From the NCBI RefSeq assembly GCF_000330505.1, contig NW_004440263.1, positions 148,976-212,975 on the forward strand: a stretch of 64,000 bases of DNA, in the 5' to 3' direction. Source of the DNA: Entamoeba invadens IP1. Taxonomy: Eukaryota > Evosea > Mastigamoebida > Endamoebidae. Shown here one piece after another: positions 54,372 through 64,000 of the stretch (its first letter is position 1; each line of letters starts with the position of its first letter). The notes beneath the pieces are model-generated. The model saw only the letters and a program-made list of their open reading frames with translations, made no database searches and had not been told where the DNA came from. The translations under genes and the position numbers were made by a program.

Positions 54372-55265
54372 TTACTCCTCGACCTGGTGTTTCTCGAGCA
54401 CGACGTTACCCTTATTCATCCAGTACCTTTCCTCGGGGTGGTGGTTTTCTTTCCATTCCTTATATTTGAGACAAGATTTTCTGAGTCCTTCGACGACACT
54501 AGGCATCATTGTTTTAGTTGCTTTATTAACAAAGAGGGCTGGGATATGTCCGTTCCAGCAGTTCCACGAGAAGAATGAGAGTTTAGTTCCTTCAGGAGTC
54601 TTTTCTACCATATACCCTGTCTTTAAGCTTTTAGCGCGAACAAAGCCCTTTTGGACGGGTTTCTTTGGATGTTCGACGGAGTGATTAATAATGATGTAGA
54701 TGCCTTTCTCCTCATCAAACCACCACGAACGCATATTGACCCAATCGCGATTACTTATTGTGAAAGGCATCTTAACACTATAATACCCAATCTCATTATT
54801 CTCATCTAACTGCTCAATAAGCTCTTGTTGCTTCATCGAGTCATCCCATGATGTACGATACTCGGGGTCTTGTAAGACATCATGAAGAACACTCGGATCA
54901 ATGTCGTGTAAAACACTGGTGCGGAACTTCACTTGAAGAATCTCTTCATTGTCTTGCTGGGTATGAGTGGTGAAACTGTACCATTTATATAATACTGATA
55001 TTAGTTAGTTATAGAAAATGAAAGAAACTCGGATATGTACTAGTGGTATAGTACTGTTATTAATTAATAGATGGGTGAGAGGTGGAAAACAAACATCACG
55101 GAACCGGACGGCGGTACCATTCTTGTCGCGAGCTAAATTCCATCCATCGTCATCATCTAATATCTTTTTAAGCTCCATGAAATCTTCATACTTTGCAACG
55201 GGAAACTCTTCGTTGTGAGTCAGATGAAACACATCGCCATAATTCTTCACAACCCATTCCGACAT
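54372..55265 (-). CDS. START-domain lipid-transfer-like protein, spliced
   Basis: Exon 1 (55265 to about 55095, ATG at 55263-55265) encodes MSEWVVKNYGDVFHLTHNEE... to GTAVRFRD. Exon 2 (from about 54998 to 54372) encodes YKWYSFTTHTQQDNEEILQ..., SVLHDVLQDPEYRTSWDD, the IGYYSVKMPFTISNRDWVNM strand pair, and ends GNVVLEKHQVEE. This is the START/Bet v1-like fold, as in PCTP/StarD proteins that bind a lipid in a deep pocket. A GTTTGT at 55094 fits the 5' splice site. A branch-like CTAACTAAT and an ATCAG near 54996 suggest the 3' side, but the simple combination leaves the frame off by one, so exact borders are uncertain. About 265 residues. No membrane anchor or signal peptide, so probably cytosolic. 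Confidence 0.75.
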
Positions 55266-56105
55266 CGACCTTTTTGATTCAATCAGATCTTGTCTTTTTT
55301 GTGTGCCAATGAGGCGTTGAATATAGTTTATTTATAATTTAAATTTTATTGAAGTATAGTTAAATTGTAATGATATTCGAAAAAGTCGAATGAGAAAAAT
55401 AGATTGTTATCATTTTTTTATCTGTTTTAAAAATGATAAATATAGAAAGGTGCTATTTACAATAAGTATAGTTTATTAATTTATAAAATATAAGTTTTAT
55501 AGTTTAAAATAACATATGTTTGTTTTTTTCTAATTTTTTTAGGGTATTGTATAATTAATTTGGTAATTTTTAGCAAAGAAAAAGTACCTTTCGCACTTTT
55601 GGGAATGGGTGAGTTTAATAATCACGTTTTTTATTTTTTATTAAAAAAACTTTAATTAGCTTTTATTATAGTATATTATTTTGTGTTTTAACACAATAAT
55701 AATAAAACTATAATAAATAGATAAATAATAAAAAATGGGTACATTTACGGTTAGTTTTTAAAAATTTATATCGGCACAAAAATTGATAAAAAAACAGTTT
55801 ATTATTCAACAAACAAATAAATATAAGTACCGATATCTTTAATGTAATTAATGTAAACCGTTATATTTTACAAAAATAACAACTTATAAAGCAACAAAAA
55901 ATAATAAAAAAAATGTTAAACTTCATAACTGTGTAATATCAATTTGTTATTGCTCAAAGATCTTTTCGATCTGTGATTTTTCAATTTTTGTATCAAAATT
56001 AATTAATTAATAAAATAATCTTATTAAAACTATATCTTAAAAACGTCCATTATAATTGAAATAACATTTTTAAAAAACAAAAAATATGAATGAATGCCCA
56101 GTTAC
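55266..56105. other. AT-rich intergenic
   Basis: No gene or repeat pair recognised. It contains the promoter of the START gene and the 3' flank of the dehydrogenase gene. Confidence 0.5.
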
Positions 56106-58916
56106 TCATTTGCTCAACAAGAAAGGAAGGATGTCAACAATTGAAACGTCCCATACAAGCCCTTTAGAATAAACGACCCCTGTAGCCAAAGAAGTAGCGA
56201 TGATAGCTTTCATATGCATTTGTGGGACTCTTTCAATACACTTTTGTAAGTACTTTTCTCTGAGAACAGTTGGTAAGTATCTGATATAGACGTCTAATAT
56301 CTGTTTGTTCTTCTCTTCTCTCAAGTCGACGTTTTGTAAGAACTTATTGATACCATCGGTGTATGTATTGATCTTCTGACTCACCATTTCAGAGATCTTC
56401 ACTAAACTCTTCTCACCATTTTTGTATGCGTCGATCATACACTTCGCCTCGTCGCGCGCGACTTCCTTCAATCTCTCGACTATTGCCTTTGCATATTCCT
56501 TTTTGATCTCGACGAACTCATTCTCCTCAAGAGCAAGTCCGGCTAATATCTCATACGACGACGAAATAACACCACATTTGTTCGCAGACGAATCTTTAAA
56601 TATCAACACGCCACTCTTTTCTAACACTTCTCGAGCTTTTGGAGTGAAATATAAATTCGCTCCTTCAAAGACCATCTTAGAAGTTGGCACATTGTTCACA
56701 TAGAAGTCATCGATGTTGTCTTCATTGAGTGAAAACGGTCTTCCACCACATGGACAGAACACATCAGTCACATCTTTATGAACCATCGTCTCAAACATCC
56801 TCATCGCTTTGTTCGACTCAACCCATTCCGTCTGAACAGTACTCTCAGTCTTACGAAGAACTTTATTTTCAACACGGAATGCACCACTTTCCCGCTTCTC
56901 GGTGATTAATACCATGTACCCTCCTTCATTCATTTTCATCGGGTCGAAATGTTGAAGAGCTAAATTGTTGACAAAGAGGCGTTCCAACTCGTCAATTGAA
57001 ATTCCTTTCCTGTCGCTGATGGCGCACGCCGACGAGCTGATAGAAGTGATTGTACAGCGGTCTTTGTGTTTGTTATATATTAAATGGATCAAATTACCCG
57101 CGACGTCTCCGTTAGGCCCTCCTTTAATTTTCATTGTGTACTTCTTGATATTCAAAAAGTTCAGACATTCTTCTAAATACTCGAAAACTCCCAATGAAGT
57201 GACGCCATACTCTTTGTGGTTGATCCCAGTCTTCTCTTTACCAGAAATGAACGCCCCACGAGCAAAGTATTTGACCTTCTTGGAATACTCGGACAACCAC
57301 TCGATCATACTGTCGTGCATATTCTCGTCTGGTCCCAAGTAGATGTACTCTGGGATGTTGTAGTAATCGACGATTTGAGTATCTCTCAATTTTCCATTCT
57401 CGTCCGAAACAAATAGACTCAAAAACGTCTTCAAGAAGTTTCTTTGGACGGAGTACAAGTATTCTACTTTCATACTTTTGCGGTACTGAGCTATCTTCTC
57501 TGCAATGTTCTCTTTTCCTTCAAACTCAAATTTACTTCGGAGAATGGCGCACATCTCGTCGATCTTGTCCGGTCGCATGAATATGATCCCTTTGCTCCCG
57601 CCCTCTGGAATGTCTTTGTTCTTCTTTTGTTGAGTATAGGCAAGGTTGTAACACTCAGTAAACATCTTTGGTTTCTCATAGGACTCTTGCTCTTCGTCGC
57701 GAGTTATTACTGTTCGCAACCCACCTCTTGCTAAGTCTCTGAAACGCACGTGGAACCCAAAGAAGTTTCTTGTGAACACAAAGAAGATGCCAAATGGAAT
57801 TTCAGGGAACTTCTCGACTCTTTTGAATGTTGGAAAACTCTTGTCGAGTTCAACTAAGAAGTTTGGATCCAGTCGAAAGCCCGTTGCCGTCTTAGAAAGA
57901 CAGAAAAAGTTCGTTTTAAGGACTGACTTCAGTAAAATAAGAATACACGCCAACACCGTCTTACGTCGTGTGTCGTGTTTTGGCTTACCACTGTCGATGT
58001 TTGAAATCATCTCTTCAATTTCACTAATGGACTTCTCGTAGATAGCCAAGTTGACAGCTCCAGGCTTAAATTTGGCGTAAAAAGCATCGACGATCAACTT
58101 TGAAATGTTTGCGTGGAACGTCAAAGCTTCTTGAATGAAATAGTTTGTGTACAAATCTTCATTAATCTGCGCCAAAAACTGTTCTGCCAATGCCGAAAAC
58201 GCTCGCAACAAAGAGCATCGCGAGATCGACATGAATCGCGTCTCAATCAATTTCTGGAAGATCAAATCCTTTGTGTAGAACTCTCTGAGCATTGCGAACT
58301 CCCTCATGAGTGCTTCCGACTTGTAGTTGTCGTTCAACTGACTTCCTATAATTTTCAATTTCCCAATTAAAATGGTGTTTGTAGTTGCGATGTTCTCAAT
58401 GCAAAAGCTGCACCCATCCATTCGAATGTTTCTCTTATCAAACACCAACGCCACTCGATATAAGAAGTTGTGTAAATCGATGTTCTTCCACGCAAATAGG
58501 ATCTGCCAATTGCCATCATTTTTAGTGATTTGATATATTACTGTATCTTCTTCTAAAGCTTTCTGAGTTAATTCTTGCTTGACACTCTCGTCGCATATAC
58601 TCAAAGTCTCCTCTACAAAGGATACTCTTGCAACTCGCAATTTCTGGTCATACTCCGGCAAATTCGTTGCTGAAAGTAATGACTCGTAAGTCAAGATGAT
58701 CTTGTCCTTATAATGTTTCAACGTGCGCTCCTCTGAATTTGGAGAGTCAACACTGAGAACTATGGCATACGTCTTAAACGTCAAAAACAAGTAATTTTCA
58801 AAGAATTTGTTCAGAGAGAGAATCTCACTGATAACACTCTTGTTCGAGCTCTGAACAACAAAACTCTCGGCTGTGAAATTCTCAGTCAGCCATTTGATGT
58901 AATCAACTCCACACAT
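56106..58916 (-). CDS. NAD-specific glutamate dehydrogenase (large, GDH2-like)
   Basis: 936 residues from ATG 58914-58916, matching the about 1,000-residue NAD-dependent class of fungi and protists rather than the 450-residue hexameric type. In the C-terminal catalytic half: GFHVRFRDLARGGLRTV, NKDIPEGGSKGIIFMRP (catalytic Lys region), INHKEYGVTSLGVFEYLE, the dinucleotide-binding loop KGGPNGDVAGN, CPCGGRPFSLNE and VFEGANLYFTPKARE. It converts glutamate to 2-oxoglutarate and ammonia with NAD+, feeding amino-acid carbon into energy metabolism. The N-terminal half is divergent, as usual for the class. No targeting signal. The upstream region has both TATA-like and initiator elements. Confidence 0.93.
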   Translation of the reverse strand: MCGVDYIKWLTENFTAESFVVQSSNKSVISEILSLNKFFENYLFLTFKTYAIVLSVDSPNSEERTLKHYKDKIILTYESLLSATNLPEYDQKLRVARVSFVEETLSICDESVKQELTQKALEEDTVIYQITKNDGNWQILFAWKNIDLHNFLYRVALVFDKRNIRMDGCSFCIENIATTNTILIGKLKIIGSQLNDNYKSEALMREFAMLREFYTKDLIFQKLIETRFMSISRCSLLRAFSALAEQFLAQINEDLYTNYFIQEALTFHANISKLIVDAFYAKFKPGAVNLAIYEKSISEIEEMISNIDSGKPKHDTRRKTVLACILILLKSVLKTNFFCLSKTATGFRLDPNFLVELDKSFPTFKRVEKFPEIPFGIFFVFTRNFFGFHVRFRDLARGGLRTVITRDEEQESYEKPKMFTECYNLAYTQQKKNKDIPEGGSKGIIFMRPDKIDEMCAILRSKFEFEGKENIAEKIAQYRKSMKVEYLYSVQRNFLKTFLSLFVSDENGKLRDTQIVDYYNIPEYIYLGPDENMHDSMIEWLSEYSKKVKYFARGAFISGKEKTGINHKEYGVTSLGVFEYLEECLNFLNIKKYTMKIKGGPNGDVAGNLIHLIYNKHKDRCTITSISSSACAISDRKGISIDELERLFVNNLALQHFDPMKMNEGGYMVLITEKRESGAFRVENKVLRKTESTVQTEWVESNKAMRMFETMVHKDVTDVFCPCGGRPFSLNEDNIDDFYVNNVPTSKMVFEGANLYFTPKAREVLEKSGVLIFKDSSANKCGVISSSYEILAGLALEENEFVEIKKEYAKAIVERLKEVARDEAKCMIDAYKNGEKSLVKISEMVSQKINTYTDGINKFLQNVDLREEKNKQILDVYIRYLPTVLREKYLQKCIERVPQMHMKAIIATSLATGVVYSKGLVWDVSIVDILPFLLSK

Positions 58917-58924
58917 CTTTCTTC

Positions 58925-58958
58925 TGAATTTTGATTGAGATACGGTCGCTTATATAAC
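58925..58958 (-). promoter_or_regulatory. Entamoeba-type core promoter of the dehydrogenase gene
   Basis: On the minus strand GTTATATAA (58950-58958) resembles the Entamoeba TATA-like element. CAAAATTCA (58925-58933) matches the initiator AAAAATTCA, 9 bp before the ATG. That predicts a very short 5' UTR, as is typical in this genus. Confidence 0.65.
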
Positions 58959-59482
58959 ACTGGACACGTGGGTGATTCTGAAAAGACCGTGAAACGCGTT
59001 TTGTGGAATTTTGAGAAGAAAAGTGTGAATCGAAAATAAAAAAAAAACATTTTTTATAAAACGTGATAATTTAAATTATAAAATATAGTTTAGAAAAAAC
59101 ACGGAACTCTTTTTATATATACTGTAACTTTCTTGAGAAAAGAAGTTTCTAAAAAACGTCGTTTTGGATGAGCTGATTCACCTAAAACAAAACGGAGATC
59201 TTCTGGAAAACTCAAAAGGTTCTTCGAGAAGTTTTTTATAATTTTTAATTTAGAAAGTTTTAATTTAAAAAAATGGGAATTGGGATAAAGAGATTGAGGT
59301 TTAGAAAATTTTATATCTTTTAATTATTAATGGTTAGTGTTTCAAATTGTAAAAAGGAAAGTATGTAACACACTTTGAATTAATTCATTAAGTGAATTGT
59401 AATGATATTTAATTTCAAGTGATAATAAAGAAAACAAATGAACAATTTAAATGTGTGGTTTTATTTATTTGTAAAAAAAAAA

Positions 59483-59686
59483 TAGAGTTGGTGGAAAAAA
59501 GTCCGGCTCGATATAAATAACTATATTTTATTGTAAACAACCATTTATTATTAGTTTCTATTTTTTTGTTTTTTCAGATTTTTAATTAATGTTTTTGAAA
59601 TAAGACAAAATGTTTTCAATATTATAGCAACTAATGTTATAATTTACTATAATTATTATCAAGCTGGTCTTTTTTCCACCACTCTA
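59483..59686. mobile_element. 204 bp TA-flanked MITE-like element
   Basis: Inverted ends of about 30 bp: TAGAGTTGGTGGAAAAAAG on the left and, read inward from 59686, TAGAGTGGTGGAAAAAAGACC, followed by GCT.GATA in both arms. TA sits at each end as a possible target duplication. The interior is AT-rich without coding. The end sequence resembles that of the 1.35 kb elements. Confidence 0.7.
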
Positions 59687-60507
59687 CTATAAATGCTAAA
59701 ATAGTGAGAGTTATAACACTATTAAACTAACCATTAATTATAACACTATTAACTATAGTTATAAAATATAACAAAAACAACAATCGAAAATAGTTTATAT
59801 TTTTGATAATTTAATTTAAGTATTTAATTAAATAATGTAAATTAAATTGTTAACTAAAATAAATATGATTTAATTTAATGTATTATTATTTTAAATTGAA
59901 AATATATATAAAGTCATTCTTAAAACCGTGCGACTTTGACGTGTCAGTGCAACTTTGTTTATAGTATAATTATAATAAAAAAAAATATGTTTTTTAGAAA
60001 CAAAACAAGAAAACACAAACAAATTTCTTTAAAACTATTACTCTAATTAAAATACTATGACTAAACTATAACTAAAGTTGCACAATTTTTCTCAATTAGT
60101 TTTTTGGGTTGCACCATTCAACAGTCTCGTGTTTACCGTAATTTTGAAGCAAAAAAGTCTTTGAATCACACTATTTGGCTTTTCCCATTATTTTTTATAA
60201 ACGAAATGTTTAACATTTGCTCCATTCACAATCGATATACAACACTGTTTAATCCGTTCTGTATGACAATTGGAATTCTGGAATTTTAATGTTTTTTATT
60301 GGAACAAGCAGTTGAACTTATCATTTAAATATCGAGTTATATTTTATGTTGATTTATAACCTAATTCAACTTTTTGTTATTGTTTTTGTTATTGTTGAAA
60401 AATAGAGTTTCATGTTTGTTGTGAGTAAAAAACAAAGAAAAAATAAAGTTGCACACTTGTTCAGAATGACTTTACATATTATTTTAATTATATACTATTT
60501 ATAAAAT

Positions 60508-60607
60508 NNNNNNNNNNNNNNNNNNNNNNNNNNNNNNNNNNNNNNNNNNNNNNNNNNNNNNNNNNNNNNNNNNNNNNNNNNNNNNNNNNNNNNNNNNNNN
60601 NNNNNNN
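60508..60607. other. Assembly gap (100 N)
   Basis: Exactly 100 N, a placeholder of unknown true size. Confidence 0.99.
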
Positions 60608-60869
60608 TATTAAATTTGGTACACATTCAATACAAATATAATACAAAAATAATATATTTATTATTATTAAGATATAATTTCAATCGCAAGTTAAATATTT
60701 CAAACAAATTGGAAAAAAATCAATAAAAACACGATACAAACCACAAGAACAGCAAAATATATTATTTAAATGATTTCCAAAAACAAAAAGAGAGAAACAA
60801 GGGTTTTGTTTTTCATAACACGAATCAAATTTGTTTTTCATCTTGAAAAACAAAAATTTGTAAAACAAA

Positions 60870-61502
60870 ATGGAGAAGGTGAGTGATACAAAAGTAATAG
60901 AAATCCGTCTAGAAAAATCAAACGAGGAGAACACTTTCCAGTCTCCGCCACATTCAGCTCTTCCCCCACCAGTTCTACTTCACCAAGACACTTCACCCTT
61001 TCACACTGAAGTGATTCCATCTATCGAACTCGACGAACCCTCCCCGACGACTACGATCAGTCTCAAAGTTCAACCCATTCAGCCCGAAGTACCCGAAGAC
61101 AAGAATCAAAGTGGACTGAAGGAGTTTGTGAAGTCGATCTATCTGGACGAAGTTATCGAATACCTCAAAGTCCACGAACCGAAGAAAGAAAGACAGAAAA
61201 TGAATATAACAGACCGACGTACTGTTCGGATGCCTCGGGCGTCTCAAATTGCTTCAATCGAAGAAGACAAAATCTATCTCAGGAAGTCCGTCAGAAGTGA
61301 GTTGGACTCAATCAAGAAGTCTTATAAAGAGAAGAAACCAAGGAAAGACTCAGACGAAGTCCTCGGTGATTTTAACAACAACTTACACACTAAAATACTC
61401 CAACTGATTAAATCTATCGAAGGGTTCGATAACGAACAAATGCAAAAAGTCCTCACTTTCGCTAATGGATTGGTCAAAGCACCAATACCCAGTAGTAACT
61501 GA
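60870..61502 (+). CDS. Hypothetical protein
   Basis: 210 residues from ATG 60870. The first 90 residues are Pro/Ser/Glu-rich and likely disordered (HSALPPPVLLHQDTSPF). The middle is basic and charged (EPKKERQKMNITDRRTVRM; SIKKSYKEKKPRKDSDE), and the last 50 residues look helical (LHTKILQLIKSIEGFDNEQM). No signal peptide, membrane span or recognised domain. Composition and codon use match intact neighbours, and the frame is open throughout, so I take it as real. It lies 262 bp after an assembly gap. Confidence 0.75.
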   Translation: MEKVSDTKVIEIRLEKSNEENTFQSPPHSALPPPVLLHQDTSPFHTEVIPSIELDEPSPTTTISLKVQPIQPEVPEDKNQSGLKEFVKSIYLDEVIEYLKVHEPKKERQKMNITDRRTVRMPRASQIASIEEDKIYLRKSVRSELDSIKKSYKEKKPRKDSDEVLGDFNNNLHTKILQLIKSIEGFDNEQMQKVLTFANGLVKAPIPSSN

Positions 61503-61654
61503 TATGTTTTCTTTGTCATTCGGTTCACTACTCGTTGTAAGACTCTTTCAATGTCAAGTAAAGTAATGTCTAATATTATTTATAATTAAATATAGTATTT
61601 GTATAGTATAGGTGGAGTGACGTGTGTTGGTATTTATAGCAAAGACTCGAGTAA

Positions 61655-61675
61655 ACCCGTCATGGTATGACGGGT
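61655..61675 (+). other. Perfect 9-bp hairpin followed by a T-rich tract
   Basis: ACCCGTCAT-GGT-ATGACGGGT, followed by AATTCATTTTTTC. It lies 153 bp downstream of the hypothetical gene. It could mark a transcript end or processing site, but this is not a known Entamoeba signal. Confidence 0.4.
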
Positions 61676-61715
61676 AATTCATTTTTTCTTCTCAAAGAAG
61701 TCGAGAATAGATTCT

Positions 61716-62040
61716 TAAATGGTGTCTTATAACTTCATTAATCGTGTTGTGATATCGCTCCATTAGAGAGAACTGTTTGAAAATGCATTACTTATTATCT
61801 TGCCATCAATTATTGGAACACATTCAGTTCCATCACCAGAATTTATAACAAGTCCAGTCTAAATAGACTCTTCATAGTTTACCAGTAAAAGTGATTCTTT
61901 AAAGTAAAACGAATCGGTGAATAATTCATTTAATACTTGATTGTAATTATCATCCATTTTGCTTGAGTGTTTGTTGTTAACTCAGTCATAACCATTTGAA
62001 TGTGATTATCATAGTTTTGAAAAGGGTCTACAGCCGCATT
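61716..62040 (-). pseudogene. Actin-family pseudogene fragment (middle part)
   Basis: The minus strand reads, in order, MVMTELTTNT (actin VLLTEAPLNP), then in a shifted frame ELFTDSFYFKESLLLVNYEE (actin MFETFN..FYV..Q..LSLYASG), a TAG, then TGLVINSGDGTECVPIIDG (actin TGIVMDSGDG..HTVPIYEG), a TAA, and SDITTRLMKL (actin RDLTDYLMKI). This covers actin residues of about 90 to 185. Stops and one frame change show it is dead. Similarity is lower than for the copy at 18.7 kb, so it may derive from a divergent actin or an actin-related protein. Confidence 0.75.
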
Positions 62041-63169
62041 TAATATAAAGTCGATTTTTAATTAACTATGAAAAAAATTAACTATACATTTAGTTTTTTA
62101 ATTATAATCAATACCTTTTTTTCTTTTTTTTTCGAAATAATAATTTTTTTGTTTTATTTTTAAAATTTATTATTGTTTAACCATATTATACATCCAAAAA
62201 AGGAATACAAGAAATATGGAATTTGTAATTCCTCCTCTGGCATATTAACAAATAATATTAACACAACAGGCAGACCATTTACGGTGGTTAACCACAGAGT
62301 GTCATTGTGTGGTGTTGTTATTGGGTGAAATTGATTTGAAAAGCAAAGAAAAAGATTGACAACCAGCGTTTCTTTGAGAATGTCAAATGGTAAAAATTAA
62401 TAAGAAATTTATTATGTATTTATGGTTTTTAATTAGCGATGGTCGATACTATATATTATAATATAAAAAACAGATAGAGTCAGTCGATAAAGGTTGTCTG
62501 TTCCCCAAACGTTGTCTTTTTGACAAAAAATAATTGATTTTTGTTTTAAAAAAACGGGAATTAGGTAAAAATGAAAAAAAACTGGGAAAAATATTGAAAC
62601 AATGATTTTGGGGTTATTCAAAAAAATTCCCGAAATATTCCATTTATAATGGTCTAAAAATCGGCAGACAACGTTACAGACCAGACAACGTTTAGCAAAT
62701 GACTCTATAGTAAATTTCCTTGTTGTATTTTTGGAATATCGTTGATTAAAAATCAGACTTTATAGTAAAATAAACAATTTCAATAGTAAAAATAATCCAA
62801 ACAAAACCATTACAAAATATTTAACGATTTCATGTTGACAAGAAAATAAAGAAAATAGAAAATGAAAAAAAATTCTTTTTATTATTAAAAAATAGTAAAT
62901 AATTAGAATAAATACTATTTTTTTCGAAAAATTGACAATAAGTTTCAATTATTTGATTTTAATAAAAAATAACTTAAATAATTAAGGTTTTACAAAAATA
63001 AAAAAAGCGATTTAACAGATAATTTCGATTCCGTTAAAAAAAGACAAATACACCCGAAAATCAAAATAAAACTGATAACATAAATATATCGACAAACAAT
63101 CTGGAACACTCAGAAATCGTTCCATTGAGTATTTCATTTTGAGAATCTTGAGAACTAGAGCCCCATATT
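62041..63169. other. AT-rich intergenic with one MITE
   Basis: Contains the element at 62475-62707. A stretch at 62220-62330 is less AT-rich but has no convincing frame on either strand. Confidence 0.45.
62475..62707. mobile_element. 233 bp TA-flanked MITE-like element
   Basis: Inverted ends of about 45 bp: TAGAGTCA going inward from both sides, followed by AAACGTTGTCTG/AAAGGTTGTCTG and ACGTTGTCT motifs. TA at both ends suggests a mariner-type target. The interior is AT-rich, with no coding capacity. Confidence 0.7.
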
Positions 63170-64000
63170 CATGAGAAAAGGAACACTTTCCAAGAGTGAT
63201 CGAGATTTAGATTTTGACCAAAAGACTATATATGAGTCGCACTTTTTCAATGGGGTGTATTCCAACTATTATTCCTTTGTCAATCGCTTTTCGTGTGACT
63301 TAAATGTGTGTCGTGTCGTCGGTGAAAGTCTTCAGAGCTCATCACAAGACCAATACTCCCAAGTCATTGTAGAAATCCTATCCCTAACCGACCAAATAGT
63401 TCCTTTTATAGCTTCATTAATTCAATCCGAAATCATGAAGACCACTAACAAGGAAAACTTGCTTCGCGGAAACAACTTGTGTACTAAAGTGACTACGGCG
63501 TACCTCAAAAAGGTCCTCAAACCCTTCGCGAAGAAGATCTTGTCGCCAATTATCGACGAGATGGTGACGACATCGGAGTCTTATGAGATCGATCTCTTGC
63601 GCGACGACAAAGCCCTTTCACTCAGCGAAACACAACGCGCGGAGACTCAGAAGGTCATCGCGATGAATATGAAGAACTTGGTCACAAAGATTACACAGAT
63701 CCTCACCTCCCTTCTTGAAAATAAGAACAAATTCCCTATTGAAAGTAACACGATTTGTAACTTACTATGGACTTTAGTCACTCTTAAATACCCCGATGAC
63801 AAATTGTTACCGTCACAGCTCGTCGGGGGAATCTTATTCTTAAGAGTCATCTGCGCGTTCATTGCGACTCCAGACGCTAATAACTTGCTCTACCCCGGTG
63901 TCAAATTGTCATCACAAGGACGACGGAGACTTGTTTTAGTATCGAAGACTTTGCAGGGGATATCGAACGTCTCGACCAATTCGTCGGACTTTGTATTGGA
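63170..64000 (+). CDS. RasGAP-domain protein, truncated by the window end
   Basis: An open frame from about 63174 to the window end translates to a RasGAP domain. It shows ENLLRGNNLCTKVTTAYLKK (FRGNSLxTK), ILSPIIDEM, SQLVGGILFLRVICAFIATP (GGFLFLRFxCPAI) and RRRLVLVSKTLQGISN (LQxLAN). RasGAPs speed GTP hydrolysis by Ras-type GTPases. The conserved FLR catalytic-loop triplet is intact, while the usual CPAI is CAFI. The ATG at 63170, preceded by an initiator-like ATTC, is one base out of frame with the domain (GGG at 63179-63181 against an expected GG). So there is a base error, a frameshift, or a start in an upstream exon. The 3' end lies outside the window. Confidence 0.82.

Larger units (their letters stand above)
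58917..60507. other. 1.6 kb AT-rich intergenic with one MITE
   Basis: Apart from the dehydrogenase promoter and the element at 59483-59686, I see no gene. A 61-codon frame at 60104-60289 is not convincing. Confidence 0.5.

Noticed and set aside
1..64000. CRISPR arrays, tRNA arrays, rRNA
   Set aside because: No regularly spaced identical repeats, cloverleaf/B-box pairs or rRNA-like conserved blocks were found.

Overview
The window looks like an Entamoeba chromosome fragment, most likely E. invadens. It is very AT-rich between genes, and protein-coding genes are compact. Several introns follow the Entamoeba pattern GTTTGT...TAG. Marker families are present: a BspA-like leucine-rich-repeat protein and a cysteine-rich transmembrane kinase (TMK). 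DNA-transposon remnants with terminal inverted repeats (TIRs) are abundant, which fits the transposon-rich E. invadens. The species call is inference. Two runs of exactly 100 N (30338-30437 and 60508-60607) mark scaffold joins.

Layout. 1-3.7 kb: a 1.36 kb TIR element and a broken BspA-like LRR gene. 4-12 kb: a giant TMK gene on the minus strand, split by a one-base frame change just after the membrane segment. 12-31.4 kb: a transposon graveyard. It holds a 3,400 bp TA-flanked pogo/mariner-type element, a degenerate actin pseudogene, a piggyBac-like transposase pseudogene that still shows an Entamoeba-type intron, and a MULE transposase pseudogene with a SWIM zinc finger. A second 1.35 kb copy of the first TIR element is inserted in the MULE pseudogene. 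Another DDE transposase pseudogene and a 196 bp MITE-like repeat follow. 31.6-64 kb: a housekeeping region with mostly intact genes, in order: a CDC123-like protein, TALE homeodomain protein, M3 oligopeptidase, FYVE-RhoGEF, small coiled-coil protein, tetraspanin, a spliced unknown gene, a spliced exportin-like gene, spliced Mob1, Nar1, uridine kinase-like protein, Rho/Rac GTPase, a spliced unknown gene, a START-domain protein, NAD-glutamate dehydrogenase, an unknown gene, and a RasGAP cut off by the window end.

Together the intact genes serve signalling and cytoskeleton control (RhoGEF, Rac, RasGAP, Mob1, tetraspanin), nuclear transport, Fe-S assembly and amino-acid catabolism. There is no operon-like logic; genes lie on both strands. 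The most unusual material is the transposon layer: several unrelated-looking families share TA-flanked ends with a TGGAAAAAA-like core. Also of note are a GC-rich structured segment at 45.65-46.09 kb inside its own inverted repeat and two separate actin-family pseudogenes.
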